Source: Bradyrhizobium zhanjiangense (GTDB lineage Bacteria > Pseudomonadota > Alphaproteobacteria > Rhizobiales > Xanthobacteraceae). Taken from it: DNA of 64,000 nucleotides. Positions 55,602-63,445 of the stretch are shown here, in pieces. Numbering within the stretch: the stretch's first letter is position 1; each line of letters opens with the position of its first letter. The position numbers and the translations under genes were made by a program. The notes below the pieces were generated by a model that saw only the letters and a list, made by a program, of their open reading frames with translations, made no database searches and had not been told where the DNA came from. The stretch is from positions 8,143,001 through 8,207,000 of the forward strand of contig NZ_CP022221.1 of NCBI RefSeq assembly GCF_004114935.1. Reading direction: 5' to 3'.

Positions 55602-56647
55602 TTCTGCATGAACGACGCCCAGCGCTTCTCGGCCGCTTCGCCCGCGGGCGAGGACCACCAGGCATACGACATCAGCGCCTGCTTGGCCGCGTTGGCCGGC
55701 TCGCTCGGCAATTGCGCGGCGCGCTCGGGCTTGATCACATTGGTCTCGAACGCCTTCGGATTACCGGGGCCGTAGTCGATGTGGAGCGGCAGGTTGGCCT
55801 GGTGCACGGGATCGACGGCCTCGTTGAGGAACTTCACCGCCGTCTCGTGATTCGGCGCGCCCTTGAGGATGCAGAGCGAAGTGCTCTGCAGGATGCCCTG
55901 GTTGTAGGTGAAGGCCACCTTGGCGCCTTCCTTGGCGACCGCGCTGACGCGGCCGTTCCAGGCCATCTCCATGTCGACCTCACCGTCATTGAGCAGCTGC
56001 GCCGACTGCGCGCCCGAGGTCCACCACACCGTGATGTGCGGCTTGATCTCTTCCAGCTTCTTGAAGGCGCGGTCGACGTCGAGCGGATAGAGCTTGTCGG
56101 GCGAAACGCCGTCCGCCATCAGCGCCGCCTCGAGCGTGGCGATCGGATGGTTGCGCAGCGCCCGGCGGCCGGGGAATTTCTTGACGTCCCAGAAATCGGC
56201 CCAGCTGTTCGGCGCATCCTTCGGGAACGTCTTCTGGCTGTAGGCCAGCACGCTGGAATAGAATTCGTAGGACACCGAATAGGGACTGCGATAGGCCTCA
56301 GGCATCGCCGCTGCGTTCGGGATCTTGGAGAAGTCGAGCTTCTCGATCAGCCCCTGCTCGCCGCCGCGCAGGCAATAGCCGGTCGGGGTGTCGACAACAT
56401 CCCAGATCGGCTTGCCGCTGCCGACCTGGGTCTTGATCGCGGGCCAGGCGTCGGGAATGGAGTCCTGGTTGATGGTGATGCCGAGCTTCTTGGCGGAGGG
56501 ATCGAGGATCGCCACCGTCTGCGCCTGCTGATAGGCGCCGCCCTGCGAGACGAAGGTGATCTGCTCGGCGGCACTGGCAGCCGTGGTGGTCAATCCGATT
56601 GCACCAAGCAATGCGCAGCCAAATCCAAACTTCTGCTTCGTCGTCAT
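55598..56647 (-). CDS. Extracellular polyamine-type solute-binding protein
   Basis: A 349-residue periplasmic protein with a signal peptide MTTKQKFGFGCALLGAIGL then TTTAASAAEQ. The mature part reads ITFVSQGGAYQQAQTVAILD, then IWDVVDTPTGYCLRGGEQGL, YRSPYSVSYEFYSSVLAYSQ and NSWADFWDVKKFPGRRAL, as in PotD/PotF-like and related binding proteins. GGAGGAGG precedes ATG 56647. It lies in the middle of the operon, followed directly by two permeases. The ligand is inferred to be an amine from context. Confidence 0.9.
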   Translation of the reverse strand: MTTKQKFGFGCALLGAIGLTTTAASAAEQITFVSQGGAYQQAQTVAILDPSAKKLGITINQDSIPDAWPAIKTQVGSGKPIWDVVDTPTGYCLRGGEQGLIEKLDFSKIPNAAAMPEAYRSPYSVSYEFYSSVLAYSQKTFPKDAPNSWADFWDVKKFPGRRALRNHPIATLEAALMADGVSPDKLYPLDVDRAFKKLEEIKPHITVWWTSGAQSAQLLNDGEVDMEMAWNGRVSAVAKEGAKVAFTYNQGILQSTSLCILKGAPNHETAVKFLNEAVDPVHQANLPLHIDYGPGNPKAFETNVIKPERAAQLPSEPANAAKQALMSYAWWSSPAGEAAEKRWASFMQK

Positions 56648-56669
56648 CCTCACCTCCTCCAAATAGATC

Positions 56670-57989
56670 TCACTGACCGATCGCATCGAGAAACTGGTAC
56701 CAGCCGGCGACCAAGCGCACGGCGGGCTCGCGCAGCGGATAGAACGGAATCGCTTTCATGCGCCTGATATCGAGCAGGCCGACCTCGGGTGTCTCGCCGC
56801 GCACGAAGGCGGCGAGATAGCGGCCCATCAGGCTCGACATTGCGACTCCGGCGCCATTGTAGCCCATCGAGACCAGCGTGCGGTCGTCGAGCCGGCCGAT
56901 ATGCGGCACCTGGTCCAGCGTCATCGCGACAAGGCCCGACCATTTATAGGCGAGCGGGATATCGGCGAGATCGGGGAAGATGCCGACCATCGCCTTGCGC
57001 AACGCATCAAACGCCGGTTCGGAATCCTGCTTGCCGAAGGCGCCACGGCCGCCGAAGATCACGCGATTGTCGACCATCCGGAACCAGCGCATCATGCGCT
57101 TGGTCTCGGTATAGGTGCGCCCCGTCGGCATCAGCTTGCCGGCGAGATTGCGCGGCAGCCTGTCGGTGGCAATGATGGCGCTGCGGAACGGGATCAGCGT
57201 GCGCTGCATCTGCGCGGTGGCATCGGTCAGATCCGAATAGCTGTTGGTGGCGATGATCGCCTGCTTCGCCCGCACCGCGCCTTTCGGCGTCTCGGCGACG
57301 ATGCCGCCATTCTCCCGCCGGAGTTTGAGCACCGGCGACTCCTGGAAGATGGCAACGCCGCGGCGCGCGACGCCGTCGGCAAGGCCGCGCAGATAATTCA
57401 GCGGATGAATGCCGCCCGAGCCGGAATTGAGCACACCGCCGACAAAGACGTCCGAGCCGGTCTCCTCGCGCACGCCGCGCTTGTCGAGGATGCGGACCTC
57501 CGCATCGCCCATCTCGCGCGTCATCCAGTTGGCTTCGTCGATCGCGGCCTTCAGCGTCGTCTCGTTATGCGCCGCCTTGACCTGGCCGGTGCGGGTGAGG
57601 TTTGCGCTGGTGATGCCGAACTCGGAGACGAGTTCTTCGACCATGTCGGTCGATTCATGCGCGATCTCGTACATGCGCCGCGCCATGGCGCGGCCGTGCA
57701 CGGCATCGATCTCGCGGAACGAGAGGCGGAATTTCGCGGTGATCACCCCACCATTGCGGCCGCTCGCGCCCCAGCCGGGGCGGTTGGCCTCCAGCACGAC
57801 CGGTGCGAGCCCGCTTCTGGCGATGTGGTGCGCAGCGGAGAGGCCGGTATAGCCCGCACCGATGATCACCACATCCGCCTGTCGCTCGCCCGACAGAACC
57901 GGAAACTCGCGCGCCGGCTCGGCCGTGGCGGCCCACAGCGAATTGGCTGACGGCAGCGCGCTCCAGTCCCGTGTCATGCCTGCGCTCAC
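56670..57989 (-). CDS. FAD-dependent amine oxidoreductase (gamma-glutamylputrescine oxidase-like)
   Basis: A 439-residue DAO-type flavoprotein. It has SLWAATAEPAREFPVLSGER then ADVVIIGAGYTGLSAAHHIA, GWGASGRNGGVITAKFR, which closely resembles PuuB-like enzymes, and a C-terminal YKWSGLVAMTLDQVPHIGRL then VSMGYNGAGVAMSSLMGRYL. It would oxidise an imported amine or its glutamylated form. The GTG at 57989 lies 4 nt after the HAD gene's stop; ATG 57977 is an alternative start. It sits between the HAD and binding-protein genes in one operon. Confidence 0.87.
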   Translation of the reverse strand: MSAGMTRDWSALPSANSLWAATAEPAREFPVLSGERQADVVIIGAGYTGLSAAHHIARSGLAPVVLEANRPGWGASGRNGGVITAKFRLSFREIDAVHGRAMARRMYEIAHESTDMVEELVSEFGITSANLTRTGQVKAAHNETTLKAAIDEANWMTREMGDAEVRILDKRGVREETGSDVFVGGVLNSGSGGIHPLNYLRGLADGVARRGVAIFQESPVLKLRRENGGIVAETPKGAVRAKQAIIATNSYSDLTDATAQMQRTLIPFRSAIIATDRLPRNLAGKLMPTGRTYTETKRMMRWFRMVDNRVIFGGRGAFGKQDSEPAFDALRKAMVGIFPDLADIPLAYKWSGLVAMTLDQVPHIGRLDDRTLVSMGYNGAGVAMSSLMGRYLAAFVRGETPEVGLLDIRRMKAIPFYPLREPAVRLVAGWYQFLDAIGQ

Positions 57990-57993
57990 GGAC

Positions 57994-58710
57994 TCAGGCC
58001 GCCGGGCCGATAGCGGCGTCGGCGAGCGCCTTCAGCGTCGGATAATGGAAATCCGGCTTGGTCAGCGTCTCCACCGCCGGCGTGCCGCCGAAGCCGGCAA
58101 TGCCCTGGCGGCGCTCGATCCAGCACACCTTGTAGCCGAGCTTCCGCGCGATCCCGATGTCGTGGTACTGGCTCTGCGCGACGTGCAGGATGTCGGACTG
58201 CTTGTAGCCGAAGGCGGACTGGCGACCCTTGTTGTAGGCGAAGAATTCCGGGTTCGGCTTGGCCACGCCGGTGTCGTCGGCGCAGACCGTGTCGTCGAAG
58301 GGATTGCCGAGCGCATGCGCGTAACAGGAGAGCGCAACGCGATCGGCATTGGTCATCGCGACCAGCCGGAATTTGGTGCGCAGGCGCTTGAGCGCCTCGA
58401 CCGAGTCCGGGAACGGCCCCCAGCGCAGCACGGCGAGCTGGAACACGTCGCAGGACGCATCGTCGGCCGGCAGCCCGAGCTCCTTGGCGAGATAGCGGTA
58501 GACGTGGAACATCACCTCGCTCGAGCGCTCGTAATGCTTGTCACGACCGCGCTTGTAGGATTCGAAGATCTGGTCGTCGCTGAGCTCGGCTGGCGTCTTG
58601 CCCGAGATCCTGCGCACCGCGGCGAGCACACCGGTCTCGAAATCGATCAAGGTGCCGACGACGTCGAAGGTGAGAACCTTGAAATTGCTGAACGCGGCTT
58701 GGGTCGACAT
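57994..58710 (-). CDS. HAD-family hydrolase (haloacid dehalogenase-like)
   Basis: A 238-residue HAD superfamily protein. Motif I is VLTFDVVGTLIDFETG; the nucleophile Asp is present but the residue two later is Val rather than Asp (phosphatases) or Tyr (2-haloacid dehalogenases). Motif II is LVAMTNADR, motif III Lys is in TGVAKPNPEFF, and motif IV is ILHVAQSQYHDIGIARKLGY. Close homologues are labelled haloacid dehalogenase type II. A role in the amine-uptake operon is not obvious; the substrate is unknown. Confidence 0.85.
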   Translation of the reverse strand: MSTQAAFSNFKVLTFDVVGTLIDFETGVLAAVRRISGKTPAELSDDQIFESYKRGRDKHYERSSEVMFHVYRYLAKELGLPADDASCDVFQLAVLRWGPFPDSVEALKRLRTKFRLVAMTNADRVALSCYAHALGNPFDDTVCADDTGVAKPNPEFFAYNKGRQSAFGYKQSDILHVAQSQYHDIGIARKLGYKVCWIERRQGIAGFGGTPAVETLTKPDFHYPTLKALADAAIGPAA

Positions 58711-58742
58711 GTTCGTTTCTTCTCTCAGGTTGCAACAAGGCT

Positions 58743-59822
58743 TCAGTCCACCCGGGGCACCACGATGGTGTCCTCGGGGTGAAGGGTGACGGTGAGACTG
58801 CCGCCGAGCGGCGGAATGCGGCTGTAGGCCTGATGGTAGCTCGGCTGGCGCAGGCTCAGCGCGATGCCGCCTTCCAGCGCCAGGAAGACACGTAGGCTCT
58901 CGCCCTGATAGACGATGTCGGTGACCGTGCCCGTCAGCCGGTTACAGGCGGCATCCTGCACGCCGTCGTCGATCAGCAGTTTTTCGCTATGCACGGCGAG
59001 CATCAACGCATCGCCATCCGGAATGGCACGGGCGCTGCGCAGCAGCGCGTTGCCGAGCGCGACGCTGGCCGCATCGACACGGCGAACGGGCAGCATCGTC
59101 GCTTCCCCGATGAAACTCGCGACAAAGGAATTTGCGGGATGATCGTGCAACCGCTCGGGCACGTCGATCTGGATCAGCCTGCCGTCCTTCATCACGGCGA
59201 CCCGATCGCTCATGGTCAGCGCCTCACGCTGATCATGGGTGACGTAGATGATGGTGGCGCCGATGCGCTTGTGCAGCGCGCGCAGCTCGATCTGCATGGA
59301 TTCGCGCAGCTGCTTGTCGAGCGCGGAGAGCGGCTCGTCCATCAGGATCAGCCGCGGCTCGAAGATCATGGCGCGGGCCAGCGCCACGCGCTGGCGCTGG
59401 CCGCCGGAGAGCTGCGCGATGCCGCGCGCCTCATAGCCGGCGAGGCCGACCATCGCGAGCGCTGCGCGCACCTTGTCAGGCCAGCTCGCTTTCGGCAGCC
59501 GGCGCGCGCGCAAGGGAAAGGCGACATTCTCGCCGACGCTCATATGCGGGAACAGCGCGTAGTTCTGGAACACGACGCCGAGATCGCGCTTGTGCGGCGG
59601 CATCCAGGTGACGTCGCGGCCGCCGAAGAGAATTGCTCCGCTAGATGGCAGGATGAAGCCGCCCAAAATGCCGAGCAGCGTGGTCTTGCCGGAACCGGAC
59701 GGGCCGAGCAGCGAGACGAACTCGCCGGCGCCGACATTGAGGGACACGTCATCGAGGGCGCGAACCGCGCCGTACGTCTTGCTCGCGGACTTGATCTCGA
59801 CGCTTTCCGCTCGCTTGTCCAA
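58743..59822 (-). CDS. ABC transporter ATP-binding protein (PotA-like)
   Basis: A 359-residue ATPase. The nucleotide domain holds Walker A LLGPSGSGKTTLLGILGG, Q-loop FQNYALFPHMSV, signature LSGGQRQRVALARAM, Walker B LILMDEPLSALD and switch His in IYVTHDQREAL. From about 240 a TOBE-type regulatory domain follows (VTDIVYQGESLRVFLALEGG). The start is a TTG at 59822, with GCGAGGG upstream; no ATG or GTG fits in the region before the family N-terminus. It is the first gene of the leftward importer operon, divergent from a LysR gene. Confidence 0.91.
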   Translation of the reverse strand: MDKRAESVEIKSASKTYGAVRALDDVSLNVGAGEFVSLLGPSGSGKTTLLGILGGFILPSSGAILFGGRDVTWMPPHKRDLGVVFQNYALFPHMSVGENVAFPLRARRLPKASWPDKVRAALAMVGLAGYEARGIAQLSGGQRQRVALARAMIFEPRLILMDEPLSALDKQLRESMQIELRALHKRIGATIIYVTHDQREALTMSDRVAVMKDGRLIQIDVPERLHDHPANSFVASFIGEATMLPVRRVDAASVALGNALLRSARAIPDGDALMLAVHSEKLLIDDGVQDAACNRLTGTVTDIVYQGESLRVFLALEGGIALSLRQPSYHQAYSRIPPLGGSLTVTLHPEDTIVVPRVD

Positions 59823-59983
59823 CGATCGACCCTCGCCACGTCCGTGTGATGGCGTGCCTCACTGCGCGCCATAAGCCTGCTTTATAGACAGGGATTCCGA
59901 GCACTCACGGACGAAGCGTGCACCGCACCAAATCTTCCTCCGCAGGCCCTGTCTTTTGGGCTGTCATGCCAATGACACCAGAC

Positions 59984-60007
59984 TTGGCAAAACTCGGCAA
60001 TTGCCAA
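59984..60007. promoter_or_regulatory. Candidate LysR operator between importer operon and LysR gene
   Basis: TTGGCA (59984-59989) and TGCCAA (60002-60007) form an inverted repeat with a 12-bp gap. A perfect 10-bp palindrome GGCAATTGCC overlaps the right half (59996-60005). The site lies 29 bp upstream of the LysR ATG, a typical autoregulation position. Confidence 0.45.
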
Positions 60008-60035
60008 ATTCTCACGCGGCTCATAACATGAGGTT

Positions 60036-60974
60036 ATGCCCGAGTTGCGCCGCATGCTGCCGTCCAGCAACGCCCTGTTCGTCTTCGACGCGGCGGCGCG
60101 CAATGGCAGCTTCACCGCGGCGGCCGCAGAATTGAACGTCACGCAGCCGGCGGTGAGCCGGATGCTCGGCCAACTCGAGGAGCATCTCGGCGTTCGCCTG
60201 TTCGATCGCACGGCCGGACGCGCGGTGCTCACCGAAGAAGGCGAACTGCTGTATCGCCGCGTGCTCGAAGGCTTCCGCAGCATCGAGAGCGGCCTCGTGG
60301 AAATCGAACGGCGGCGCAAGGGCACCGAGACGGTGACGCTGTCGGTCTCCTCCGCCTTCACCACGCATTGGCTGATGCCGCGCATCGACAAGCTCCAGAA
60401 GCAGTTTCCGCAAGTCGATCTGCGCTTCCAGCTGATCTCCGGCGCGCTGCGGGGGCCGGTGGACAATGTCGATCTCGGCATGCGCTTTCGCGATCGCGAC
60501 GAGCCGTCGTCCGGCGGCACGCTGATCATGAAGGAAGTCATGCTGCCGATGTGCAGCCCCGGCTATCTTGGCGAGACCGATCCCACTGAAGGCAACACCA
60601 TCATCCGCCTCGCCGAGACGCCGGGCGACTGGGCCGCCGATTACGCATCGCTCCTCACCGGGCGCCGCGGCGCGGCCAAGGCGCTGAGCTTCACCGACTA
60701 TGCCGTGGTGGTGCAGGCCGCGCTGCTCGGCCAGGGCATCGCGCTCGGCTGGCTGACGGTGGCCTCGCACTGGCTTCTCACCGGCGCGCTAGTGCCGGCC
60801 TCCGATACCCTCACCACCACGCGCCGCGTCTGCGAATTCCTGCCGCCGCGCAACCGACCGATGCGCCCCATCGCCGTCGAGATCCGCGACTGGATCATCG
60901 CCCAGATGAAAAGCGAGATCGCCGCGATTGACCGGCTCTATCCGAAACTCGGCGCGATGGCGGCGTGTTATTGA
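60036..60974 (+). CDS. LysR family transcriptional regulator (GcvA-like)
   Basis: A 312-residue LysR-type regulator. The helix-turn-helix is at about 15-70 (LFVFDAAARNGSFTAAAAEL; NVTQPAVSRMLGQLEEHLGV then RLFDRTAGRAVLTEEGE). The effector domain follows from about 95 (VSSAFTTHWLMPRIDKLQKQ; DLGMRFRDRD; CSPGYLG), with the GcvA-like pattern of binding-pocket motifs. It is divergent from the polyamine-type importer operon and probably activates it. It ends upstream of two repeat elements. Confidence 0.92.
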   Translation: MPELRRMLPSSNALFVFDAAARNGSFTAAAAELNVTQPAVSRMLGQLEEHLGVRLFDRTAGRAVLTEEGELLYRRVLEGFRSIESGLVEIERRRKGTETVTLSVSSAFTTHWLMPRIDKLQKQFPQVDLRFQLISGALRGPVDNVDLGMRFRDRDEPSSGGTLIMKEVMLPMCSPGYLGETDPTEGNTIIRLAETPGDWAADYASLLTGRRGAAKALSFTDYAVVVQAALLGQGIALGWLTVASHWLLTGALVPASDTLTTTRRVCEFLPPRNRPMRPIAVEIRDWIIAQMKSEIAAIDRLYPKLGAMAACY

Positions 60975-61006
60975 GGACGCGTTGGGGTGCGGCACCTCTC
61001 CGCCCA

Positions 61007-61079
61007 CGTCATTGCGAGCGCAGCTAAGCAATCCAGAGTCTTTCCGCGGAGGGATTGCTTCGCTACGCTCGCAATGACG
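61007..61079. repeat. Palindromic repeat (CGTCATTGCGAGCG family)
   Basis: CGTCATTGCGAGCG and CTAAGCAATCC on the left pair with GGATTGCTTCGCTACGC and TCGCAATGACG on the right. It is the third copy of the family seen at 26138-26213 and 43446-43530, here between the convergent LysR and uxuA genes. Confidence 0.85.
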
Positions 61080-61129
61080 ATGTGGGTGGGGCTTTCGTAT
61101 AGCGGTTATCTGACTCGCGGCGACTCACC

Positions 61130-61183
61130 CGGAATCCGCGCTTTCAGCGCGCATTCCGGCCTCTCCCCGCAAGCGGGGAGAGG
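61130..61183. terminator. Tandem hairpins, probable bidirectional terminator
   Basis: CGGAATCCGCGC and GCGCGCATTCCG form one hairpin. CCTCTCCCCGC and GCGGGGAGAGG (61160-61170, 61173-61183) form a second, perfect one with a 2-nt loop. They end 9 bp before the uxuA stop, so they could end uxuA transcripts or those of the LysR gene. No T-run follows, so the terminator role is inferred; the second hairpin resembles another common repeat. Confidence 0.5.
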
Positions 61184-61191
61184 CGAAGAGT

Positions 61192-62382
61192 TCACCGATG
61201 CTCGATCGCCCTGATCGCGCCGCGGAGTTCGGCGAGGCCGCGCAGGCGGCCGATCGCGGTGTAGCCGGGATTGGTGCGCTTGGTGGCGGCGAGGTCGTCG
61301 AGCATGCGGTGGCCGTGATCGGGACGGAACACGATTCTCTTGTCTCGGGAACGCCGCGCATTCTCCTTTAGCAGCGCCTTAAGCACTGCGACCATGTCGA
61401 CGTCGCCGTCGAGATGATCGGACTCGTAGAACGACAGGCCGTCCGCCTCGCGCTTGGTCGCGCGCAGATGGGCAAAAGCGATGCGAGGGCCAAAGCGCTC
61501 CGCCATTTCAGGCAGATTGTTCTCAGGCCGCACGCCGAGCGATCCCGTGCACAGGCAGATGCCGTTGGCCTTCGACGGCACGGCGTCGAACAGCGCCTGA
61601 TAGTCGTCGGCGCTGGATGCGATCCGCGGCAGGCCGAACAGCGGCCGCGGCGGATCGTCCGGATGCAGCGTCAGCGACACCCCTAATTGCTCGGCGACCG
61701 GCGCGACACGGCCCAGGAATTCGGCGAGATGCCGCCGCAGGATCTTCGGCGTGATGTCGCGGTACGTTTCCAGCCGGTCGCGGAATTGCGGGATGGTCAT
61801 CGGCTCGGTGGTCGAGCCCGGCAGCGCGCTGGCAATGACCATGATGAGATAGTCGATATCGGCCTGGCTCATCTGGTCGAACAGCTGTTTCGCGCGCGCC
61901 TGCTGCTCCGGCGAATACTCCTGCACGGCGGCAGGTCGCTTGAGGATATGCAGCTCGAAGGCTGCAAAGCGGTCCTGGTCGAAGCGCATGGCACGGGCGC
62001 CGTTCGGCAGCTCCCATTCCAGATCGGTGCGGCACCAGTCGACGACAGGCATGAAATTGTAGCAGATGATCTTGATGCCGGAAGCGGCCACGGCTTCAAG
62101 ACTTGCGATCCACGCCTCGATCGACTTCGTCGCCTTGCCCCCGAGCCGCTTGACGTCGTCGGGGATCGGAATCGATTCCACCACCGACCAGGTCAGTTGC
62201 GAGCGGCCGGGCTGGCCGTTCTCGATGAAATTCTTGCGCTCCTCGACCGCCTTGCGCGTCCAGGCTTCCCCGATCGGTACCTGATGCAGCGCGGAGACAA
62301 TGTCGGTCGCGCCGGCCTGCCTGACATCGTCGAGCGAGACCGGATCGTCCGGCCCGTACCAGCGCCATCCTTCCAGCATCAT
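61192..62382 (-). CDS. uxuA: Mannonate dehydratase
   Basis: A 396-residue metal-dependent enzyme converting D-mannonate to 2-keto-3-deoxygluconate in hexuronate breakdown. UxuA landmarks are WRWYGPDDPVSLDDVRQAGA, YNFMPVVDWCRTDLEWELPN, LTLHPDDPPRPLFGLPRI, CLCTGSLGVRPENNL, AFAHLRATKRE and the metal-site motif VFRPDHGHRMLDDL. It starts MMLEGWRWYG at 62382, 13 nt after the dehydrogenase stop. It ends the operon that also holds an idnD-like gene and a TRAP transporter. Confidence 0.95.
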   Translation of the reverse strand: MMLEGWRWYGPDDPVSLDDVRQAGATDIVSALHQVPIGEAWTRKAVEERKNFIENGQPGRSQLTWSVVESIPIPDDVKRLGGKATKSIEAWIASLEAVAASGIKIICYNFMPVVDWCRTDLEWELPNGARAMRFDQDRFAAFELHILKRPAAVQEYSPEQQARAKQLFDQMSQADIDYLIMVIASALPGSTTEPMTIPQFRDRLETYRDITPKILRRHLAEFLGRVAPVAEQLGVSLTLHPDDPPRPLFGLPRIASSADDYQALFDAVPSKANGICLCTGSLGVRPENNLPEMAERFGPRIAFAHLRATKREADGLSFYESDHLDGDVDMVAVLKALLKENARRSRDKRIVFRPDHGHRMLDDLAATKRTNPGYTAIGRLRGLAELRGAIRAIEHR

Positions 62383-62395
62383 GCCAGTTCTCCAA

Positions 62396-63445
62396 TCAGT
62401 TCGCGGTCAGCACGACTTTGACGCTCTGCGAGCGGTCGAGTGCCAGCCTGAGCGCATCGGGCGCGGTCGACAGCGGCCGTTCGGCGGTGACCAGCGACAG
62501 CACATCGACACTACCGGCCGCGATCAGTTCCACCGCCGTCATGAACTCGAAGCCAAAGCGGAACGAGCCGCGCAGGTCGATCTCCTTGGCCATCACCGCG
62601 TTCGACGGGGTCGGGATCTGCCCGCCCGGCAGATTGCCGATCTGCACCACGTCGCCGCCGCGCCGCACGATGCCGATCGCGCTCGCAAGCCCCGCGGCCG
62701 TGCCGGAGACCTCGAACGCGACGTCATAGGGTCGCGAAGCGGCCTGCGCCTTCAGACCCTCCTCCCCGCCCGAGACGTTCTCGACATGCGAGGCGCCGAG
62801 CCGGCTTGCGAAAGCCAGTGGCGCCGGCGCGATGTCGGCCACCGTGACATCAGTCATGCCGGCGCGGTGTGCGGCGAGCATGGTCAGAAGCCCGATCGGG
62901 CCGGCGCCGAAGATAATGCCGCGCTTGCCCTCGATGTTGCCGGCGCGCGCGACCGCGTGCAGGCAGACCGCGAGCGGTTCGGCCAGCGCCGCAGCCTGAT
63001 AGGACACGTGATCCGGGATCTTCACGCACTGCGCCGGGATCGCATCGAAGAAATTGGCGAAGCCGCCCTGCATGTGCGGCGTCTTCGAGGCCGAGCCCAT
63101 GAAGTAGATGTTCTCGCAGAGGTTCGGCCGGCCTTCGCGGCAGGCGACGCAATGGCCGCACCAGCGCGACGGATTGACCGCGACGCGGTCACCGACCTTC
63201 AGGTTCGCCGTGGCGCCAGAGATCTCCACGACCTCACCGGAGATCTCGTGGCCGAGCACCAGCGGTGACTTCACCACGAAATCGCCGGTGCGGGCGTGAC
63301 GGAAATAATGCATGTCCGAACCGCAGATGCCGCCGGCGCCGAAGCGGATGCGCACCATGCCGTCACTGAGTTTGTCGAGCGGATGCTCGATCATGCGCAG
63401 GTCTTCTGGTCCGAACAGGGTTGCGGCGAGAGCAGTGGAGGTCAT
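62396..63445 (-). CDS. Zinc-dependent alcohol dehydrogenase (L-idonate 5-dehydrogenase-like)
   Basis: A 349-residue medium-chain dehydrogenase. Catalytic zinc ligands lie in GAGGICGSDMHYFRH and VLGHEISGEVVE. The structural-zinc lobe is WCGHCVACREGRPNLCENIY with four cysteines. The nucleotide fold is IIFGAGPIGLLTMLAAHRAG. The CGSDMHYFRHARTGDF stretch is characteristic of L-idonate 5-dehydrogenases, which oxidise idonate to 5-ketogluconate. ATG 63445 overlaps the transporter stop by 4 nt. Located with uxuA, it probably feeds sugar acids into the same pathway. Confidence 0.88.
   Translation of the reverse strand: MTSTALAATLFGPEDLRMIEHPLDKLSDGMVRIRFGAGGICGSDMHYFRHARTGDFVVKSPLVLGHEISGEVVEISGATANLKVGDRVAVNPSRWCGHCVACREGRPNLCENIYFMGSASKTPHMQGGFANFFDAIPAQCVKIPDHVSYQAAALAEPLAVCLHAVARAGNIEGKRGIIFGAGPIGLLTMLAAHRAGMTDVTVADIAPAPLAFASRLGASHVENVSGGEEGLKAQAASRPYDVAFEVSGTAAGLASAIGIVRRGGDVVQIGNLPGGQIPTPSNAVMAKEIDLRGSFRFGFEFMTAVELIAAGSVDVLSLVTAERPLSTAPDALRLALDRSQSVKVVLTAN

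Noticed and set aside
61130..61183. CRISPR-like short repeats
   Set aside because: The repeats are inverted hairpin pairs, not direct repeats with spacers.
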